Shown here: one piece after another, positions 60,024 through 64,000 of the stretch | Numbering within the stretch: the stretch's first letter is position 1 | How the letters are laid out: the number at the start of each line of letters is the position of its first letter | Origin: Bacillota bacterium | GTDB lineage: Bacteria; Bacillota; Clostridia; Lachnospirales; Lachnospiraceae | Assembly: GCA_023435895.1 (NCBI GenBank) | Contig: JAEZLH010000036.1 | Coordinates: forward strand, 124,001-188,000 | DNA length: 64,000 nt | Direction: 5' to 3' | The notes under the pieces: model-generated | What the model was told of the DNA's origin: nothing | The model's database searches: none | The model's input: only the letters and a program-made list of their open reading frames with translations | Position numbers and translations under genes: made by a program

Positions 60024-61697
60024 TTATTCCACGGACAATACATAGTAATAAATAGGCTGTCCGCCGTAATGCAGTTCTACATCTAAGCTAGGATATTTCT
60101 TCATAATCTCTTCCGCCAGTGACGCTGCATCCTCTTCTTTTGTCTCTTCTCCATAATAAAGGCTTATCAGCTCTGCTTCCTCATCTGCCAAACAATCAAT
60201 TAATTCCAAGGTGGTAGTATTAATAGATTCTCCAACGGATAAGATTGTCTTATCACCAATACCCATAATATTGCCCTGTTTGATTTCTTTGCCGTCAAGA
60301 CTGGTATCTCTAACAGCATAAGTTACCTGACCAGATTTTACTCTTTGCATTTCTTCTGTCATACGAGCTGCATTTTCTTCCGGAGATTTATCATAAACAA
60401 AATTAATTACTGCTGTAATACCTTGAGGTACTGTTTTAGAAGGAATTACATGGATTGTTTTATCCTCCGTTAACTGCTTCGCTTGCTCTGCAGTCAAAAT
60501 AATGTTACCATTGTTGGGAAGTATGAAGATATGATCAGCATTTACTTCACTGATTGCATTCAGCATATCCTCCGTACTGGGGTTCATAGTCTGACCACCC
60601 TTTATAATATAATCAACACCAAGGCCGGTAAAAATCTCGTCTAAGCCCTCTCCCATGGATACTGCAATAAAGCCTGCTTTCTTTCTTGGCTTCGCTGGGT
60701 TCGGCTTTTCTTCCATCTTCTCAACCTTTGTAGACTTCTCTGCACTTAATGCCAATCGTTCGTTATGCTCTTCTCTCATGTTGTCAATCTTCATTCTGGT
60801 TAAAGAACCATACGTTAATGCCCTTTGAATTGCAAGACCCGGGTCATTCGTATGTACATGCACTTTAACTACATCTTCATCCGAAACCACAACGATAGAA
60901 TCACCAATTGATTCCAAATATGCCTTAAAGGTCTCTTCTATTTTTTGGTTGTATTCTTTTTCTACATTAATAATAAATTCAGTACAATATCCGAATTTGA
61001 TATCGTCGGTGGATATCTTCTCTCTGCCACCAGTGGAACTTGATGTTCCTTCTGTTGAAAGATTGGAGAGTGAAACTTCTTTACCGATTAAGGCGTCATA
61101 TGCACCCTTAACAATCTCTAATAATCCTTGACCACCAGAATCCACAACTCCTGCTTCCTTCAGTACTGGAAGTAAATCTGGAGTGCTTTCTAACACTTCT
61201 TCCATATGATGAATTACTTCACGGCAAAAATATACCAAATCCTCTGTCTGGGAAACCAATTCTGCTGCCTTCTCGGCGCCGCCTCTGGCTACCGTAAGGA
61301 TGGTTCCTTCCTTAGGCTTCATAACTGCACGATAAGCAGTCTCTGTTGCTTTTTGTAAAGCATTTGCCATGATTGTTACATTAATTTCCTGATATTCTTT
61401 TATTTCTTTAGCGAAACCACGGAATAACTGAGATAAAATAACTCCCGAATTACCTCTTGCTCCACGAAGTGATCCTCCTGAAATTGCTTTCGCAAGCTCC
61501 TCCAATGTAGGGTTCTCAAGATTATTAACCTCTTTTACCGCTGACATAATGGTCAGTGTCATATTCGTTCCTGTATCACCATCCGGTACAGGGAATACAT
61601 TTAATTCATTAATAATCTCTTTCTTCGCTTCCAGACATGCTGCTCCTGCAAGAAACATCTTCTTCAGAGTCTTAGCATCTATCGTTTTCATTACCAC
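60024..61697 (-). CDS. fakA: DAK2/DegV-type fatty acid kinase subunit A (YloV family)
   Basis: A 557-residue protein. The N-terminal DhaL/DAK2 kinase domain (residues 1-200) has NVFPVPDGDTGTNM, LRGARGNSGVILSQL, AYRAVMKPKEGTILTVARGG and VVDSGGQGL. The middle and C-terminal part (CTEFIINVE, HVHTNDPGLAIQ, GLGVDYIIKGGQTMNPST, ILPNNGNIILTAEQA) is the YloV domain. With a FakB partner it phosphorylates fatty acids for phospholipid synthesis. The start is GTG at 61697, eight bases from AAGGAGG, rather than the ATG at 61691. It follows the Asp23 gene by about 35 bases, as in Bacillus yloU-yloV. Confidence 0.92.
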   Translation of the reverse strand: MVMKTIDAKTLKKMFLAGAACLEAKKEIINELNVFPVPDGDTGTNMTLTIMSAVKEVNNLENPTLEELAKAISGGSLRGARGNSGVILSQLFRGFAKEIKEYQEINVTIMANALQKATETAYRAVMKPKEGTILTVARGGAEKAAELVSQTEDLVYFCREVIHHMEEVLESTPDLLPVLKEAGVVDSGGQGLLEIVKGAYDALIGKEVSLSNLSTEGTSSSTGGREKISTDDIKFGYCTEFIINVEKEYNQKIEETFKAYLESIGDSIVVVSDEDVVKVHVHTNDPGLAIQRALTYGSLTRMKIDNMREEHNERLALSAEKSTKVEKMEEKPNPAKPRKKAGFIAVSMGEGLDEIFTGLGVDYIIKGGQTMNPSTEDMLNAISEVNADHIFILPNNGNIILTAEQAKQLTEDKTIHVIPSKTVPQGITAVINFVYDKSPEENAARMTEEMQRVKSGQVTYAVRDTSLDGKEIKQGNIMGIGDKTILSVGESINTTTLELIDCLADEEAELISLYYGEETKEEDAASLAEEIMKKYPSLDVELHYGGQPIYYYVLSVE

Positions 61698-61732
61698 TGG
61701 TTCTTCCTCCTTAAACGTTGTTCATCTCAAGA

Positions 61733-62089
61733 TCAGTCGATTACTCTGACACCTTCTACAAAAATATTGATCTTTTTAACTTCAAGTCCTGAGAATTCCT
61801 CAACATTGTACTTTACATTGCTGATCAAATTATCAGCAACTGCAGAAATGCTTACACCATAGGATACGATAATATGCAGGTCAATCGTTAGTTTATTTTC
61901 TTCAATCAATACATTAACACCATGGCTTAAGCTGTCTCGTTTTAATAGCTTAACAATTCCGTCCTTCATGTTTATGGAAGCCATTCCAACAACACCAAAG
62001 CATTCGATTGCGGAAGCACCGGCGTATTTTGCTAATACATCATTATCAATTACTATTTCACCAATTTTTGTGTTCATATATCCTTTCAT
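61733..62089 (-). CDS. Asp23/Gls24 family protein (YloU-like)
   Basis: A 118-residue envelope stress-type protein. The family pattern is clear: GEIVIDNDVLAKYAGASAIECFGVVGMAS, DSLSHGVNVLIEENKLTIDLHIIVSYGVSI and SNVKYNVEEFSGLEVKKINIFVEGVRV. The start at 62089 has AGGAGGG at good spacing. First gene of the operon with the FakA-type kinase. It diverges from a small membrane protein gene and lies across from rpmB, the order known from Bacillus (rpmB, yloU, yloV). Confidence 0.93.
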   Translation of the reverse strand: MKGYMNTKIGEIVIDNDVLAKYAGASAIECFGVVGMASINMKDGIVKLLKRDSLSHGVNVLIEENKLTIDLHIIVSYGVSISAVADNLISNVKYNVEEFSGLEVKKINIFVEGVRVID

Positions 62090-62268
62090 ATTAACCCTCC
62101 TATCTAATACCTATGTCTCTTAATAGTATAACCACAATTGTACCGAACACCCAATCTGTAGCTTATCTTTTTGTTTGTTATACATCAATTATATTACATA
62201 TTTCGTGGTAAGCATAGATTCTCTTGCATAAAATATATTACTAATAATTTTGATTGGAAGTGACCATT

Positions 62269-62406
62269 ATGAAAAGAATGTTGGGGTTCATTCTGTTCTG
62301 GATAGCCATTGGTATGACAATTATGCTGTTCATCACAAATGGTATTTTAGCAATATGTATTATTATTCTATGCCTGCTTCTTGGTTATAATTTATTCTGC
62401 TGCTAG
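62269..62406 (+). CDS. Small hydrophobic protein, 45 residues
   Basis: A short frame starting MKRMLGFILFWIAIGMTIML and ending YNLFCC before TAG. It has two hydrophobic stretches (FILFWIAIGMTIMLFI and GILAICIIILCLLLGY) and two terminal cysteines. GGAAGTGA lies eight bases before the ATG. It sits between divergent yloU and the rpmB terminator. I do not recognise it; the frame is short, so the coding call rests on the ribosome binding site, the clean hydrophobic pattern and the lack of competing features. Confidence 0.5.
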   Translation: MKRMLGFILFWIAIGMTIMLFITNGILAICIIILCLLLGYNLFCC

Positions 62407-62504
62407 CTTACTCATTCTAGCGATTTTCATTTCAATACAATGACGACGTGCTTTTACCTTATAGGAAACACAAAATTACATAAAAAATCAAGTATCTCCT
62501 ATAA

Positions 62505-62538
62505 AGTAAAAACGGGTGTCAAGATCCCCTGACACCCA
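62505..62538 (-). terminator. Terminator of rpmB
   Basis: Stem GGGTGTCA/TGACACCC extended by AAACG/CGTTT-type pairing. On the minus strand it is followed by TTTTTAC, 11 bases beyond the stop codon. Confidence 0.9.
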
Positions 62539-62548
62539 TCGTTTTTCC

Positions 62549-62734
62549 TTATGCGCGTTCTACTTTACCGGATCTAAGACAGGACGTACAAACATACATT
62601 TTTCTTGCTGCACCGTTAACACTTACTTTAACAGATTTTACATTGGATTTCCACATCTTGTTAGATCTTCTATGAGAATGACTCACAGCGATTCCAAAGT
62701 GAGCACCTTTATCACATATTGCACATTTAGCCAT
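62549..62734 (-). CDS. rpmB: 50S ribosomal protein L28
   Basis: A 61-residue protein beginning MAKCAICDKGAHFGIAVSHSHRRSNKMWKSNV, with CTSC near the end. The two CxxC pairs make it a zinc-binding (C+) L28. The start at 62734 is seven bases from AAGGAGG. Stands alone with its own terminator, downstream of gerW by about 125 bases. Confidence 0.97.
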   Translation of the reverse strand: MAKCAICDKGAHFGIAVSHSHRRSNKMWKSNVKSVKVSVNGAARKMYVCTSCLRSGKVERA

Positions 62735-62860
62735 CAAAAGCACCTCCTTAGGTATAATATAGGCCCAAATGACCCTACAAACATTAATATTCTATCAGAA
62801 TATGATATATATTGCAAGTATAATTTTGCTTAATTTGTCATTCATAAGGTGGACAAATTA

Positions 62861-63268
62861 CTAGATATTGATATCCGATTGATTTTTAACAACCTCTTCT
62901 ACCTTCTCGTCCAGGTCATCCTTTTTCTTTCCCATTTTACCGGTAAACTTATTAATCAAGTCAGGAACCATATCAAGAATCTTCGTAACGCTGTCCTGCT
63001 CTTTAATATTGACCAGTTTAGAACTTCCGTTTTGAATTACCAGTACGGAACTGGGGGAAATCTTACCGCCCATACCACCACCGGCATTATTCTTCTTTTC
63101 TCCTGCAAATGCACCGGCTCCTACGCCAAAGCTTACTTCCACAAGAGGTAAAATCATCGTATTCTCGTCCACCTTCACAGCATCTCCAACCACGGTTTTA
63201 CTGGTGATGAAGCTATCCATTCCTCGAAATAATGATTCTACGGTTGAATTAAAATTATTATCTGCCAT
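62861..63268 (-). CDS. ytfJ: GerW/YtfJ-family sporulation protein
   Basis: A 135-residue protein with the family's ESLFRGMDSFITSKTVVGD, MILPLVEVSFGVGAGAF, GGGMGGKISPSSVLVI and the closing helix SVTKILDMVPDLINKF. In Bacillus, GerW (YtfJ) is needed for efficient spore germination. It starts at the ATG at 63268 behind GGAGG. The start codon abuts the stop codon of the DUF2953 gene, so the two are co-translated, the arrangement known in Bacillus (ytfI-ytfJ). Confidence 0.95.
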   Translation of the reverse strand: MADNNFNSTVESLFRGMDSFITSKTVVGDAVKVDENTMILPLVEVSFGVGAGAFAGEKKNNAGGGMGGKISPSSVLVIQNGSSKLVNIKEQDSVTKILDMVPDLINKFTGKMGKKKDDLDEKVEEVVKNQSDINI

Positions 63269-64000
63269 TTACAAAGCCTCCTTTAATATTAGGAAATTAT
63301 CCTTTAATTTCTGAAATCTTTTATCAAGTAAAAGCTTAATTACGATTACCAGTAAAGTTGCCAATCTTATTCTGCCTCTGGCATCGTGTTTCCCTTTCAG
63401 TACTTTATTCTCAAAATCAGGGATGATGCTTACCTTATCTCCATAAAAGCTATAAATAATACTCATAACCGCCAGTGCTTGTCCGGTGCTGCAGGGATCG
63501 CCCGTTCCGAATACAATCCTAGATTGAAGTTTTGTTGGCATTATATGCTTCAACAATCTTTTAAACCGAACAAAGATGACTCCAAAACCTTCCCGATTCA
63601 CTTCATCCTTAATAAAATCATGAATTAAATCGATTTTTTGCTTTATATTGCTAATTGCTTTACCCCACTTTATTATTCTTGCTTTGATTCCACGAAATAA
63701 TGCAACTATTTTCTGCTTAATACCAATAATTTTACTCCAAATGCTAATTAAACGGCTTCGGATTTTATCTATCTTTTCTTTGATCTTTCCAAAAAATGAT
63801 GTTACCTGTGAAAAACCGGGCTCATCTTGGAGAACCTTCTCCAACGTCTCTTCCCGAATCATTGGCTCAGGTGGCTTTCCTGAAGGCTTTATCTCCTCCT
63901 GCAAAACCTCCTTCTTGGTTTCAATCCTTCGGTTGGCTTCGGCTGTTTCTTCGTTCGTAGACGATTTGACTGATTTCCTTATGGGGTTCTTATTCTCGGT
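63269..64000 (-). CDS. DUF2953-family protein (YtfI-like), C-terminal part, cut by window edge
   Basis: The frame stays open from 63269 to the right edge, so the N-terminus lies outside. The visible 243 codons contain an N-terminal charged stretch (IRKSVKSSTNEETAEANRR), an amphipathic lysine-rich region (residues with IKEKIDKIRSRLISIWSKIIGI), and the DUF2953 core: VNREGFGVIFVRFKRLLKHIMPTKLQSRIVFGTGDPCSTGQALAVMSII, followed by a hydrophobic LATLLVIVIKLLL. The pairing with gerW supports the ytfI-type assignment. An internal TTG at 63904 is possible as a start but the open frame continues upstream. Confidence 0.8.
   Translation of the reverse strand, partial: TENKNPIRKSVKSSTNEETAEANRRIETKKEVLQEEIKPSGKPPEPMIREETLEKVLQDEPGFSQVTSFFGKIKEKIDKIRSRLISIWSKIIGIKQKIVALFRGIKARIIKWGKAISNIKQKIDLIHDFIKDEVNREGFGVIFVRFKRLLKHIMPTKLQSRIVFGTGDPCSTGQALAVMSIIYSFYGDKVSIIPDFENKVLKGKHDARGRIRLATLLVIVIKLLLDKRFQKLKDNFLILKEAL

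Overview
The window comes from an AT-rich, endospore-forming Gram-positive bacterium, most likely a Lachnospiraceae-type clostridium close to the Lachnoclostridium (Clostridium) phytofermentans group. This is an inference from gene content and order: an alpha/beta small acid-soluble spore protein, YlbJ, a GerW/YtfJ protein, pta-ackA, DUF177-rpmF, a recG to yloV-yloU-rpmB stretch, class B PBP with FtsW, ruvA-ruvB-zapA, and strong AGGAGG ribosome binding sites throughout. Most of the window is chromosomal core on the minus strand. The accessory parts are at the left end and in a few intergenic repeat clusters.

Region by region. 0-2.9 kb: accessory metabolic and hypothetical genes (methyltransferase fragment, TIM-barrel isomerase, GNAT, zinc ribbon, MazG-like pyrophosphatase). 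3.1-9.05 kb: a compact defence-type island, all on the minus strand. It holds an AbiEi/AbiEii pair, an HNH endonuclease, a two-TM protein, and a tightly coupled operon of Xre regulator, SMC/OLD-type ATPase and separate TOPRIM protein. The TOPRIM operon resembles a split OLD or PARIS system and is driven by a promoter with a palindrome in its spacer. The AbiE pair lies between the HNH gene and a decayed copy of that gene's 3' end. 9.2-16.1 kb: coaE, polA, an MFS exporter and its MarR regulator. 16.4-19.2 kb: tRNA-Leu(CAA) and an operon with two RlaP/YcgL-like nucleotidyltransferases. 19.2-28.3 kb: Nudix, PBP, FtsW, U32 peptidase-family protein, ZapA, RuvB, RuvA and a YvyF-like protein. 28.3-36.2 kb: a CmpB-cardiolipin synthase fusion, a YprB-type exonuclease, a 16-residue Cys/Arg micropeptide, DUF1232, rpmF, DUF177, ackA and pta. 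36.7-45.7 kb: TmcAL, a beta-repeat protein with a Cys cluster, an AnfO-like protein, PepF, YlbJ, a coiled-coil protein, CoaD and RsmD. 45.8-54.3 kb: SASP, an L,D-transpeptidase with Ig-like domains, and two polytopic membrane proteins each paired with a GT2 glycosyltransferase. 54.5-64 kb: RecG, a GntR/YtrA-type regulated ABC transporter, a DUF1653 protein, the FakA-type kinase, Asp23, L28, GerW and a DUF2953 protein that runs off the right edge.

The best candidates for something undescribed are the Xre-ATPase-TOPRIM operon, the AbiE module bracketed by HNH 3'-end copies, and the micropeptide MCCGC-R8-CCC. The palindromic intergenic elements, the CmpB-cardiolipin synthase fusion, and the beta-repeat/Cys-cluster gene beside the AnfO-like gene also deserve a look. 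Functions are assigned from motifs read by eye; no database search was possible.
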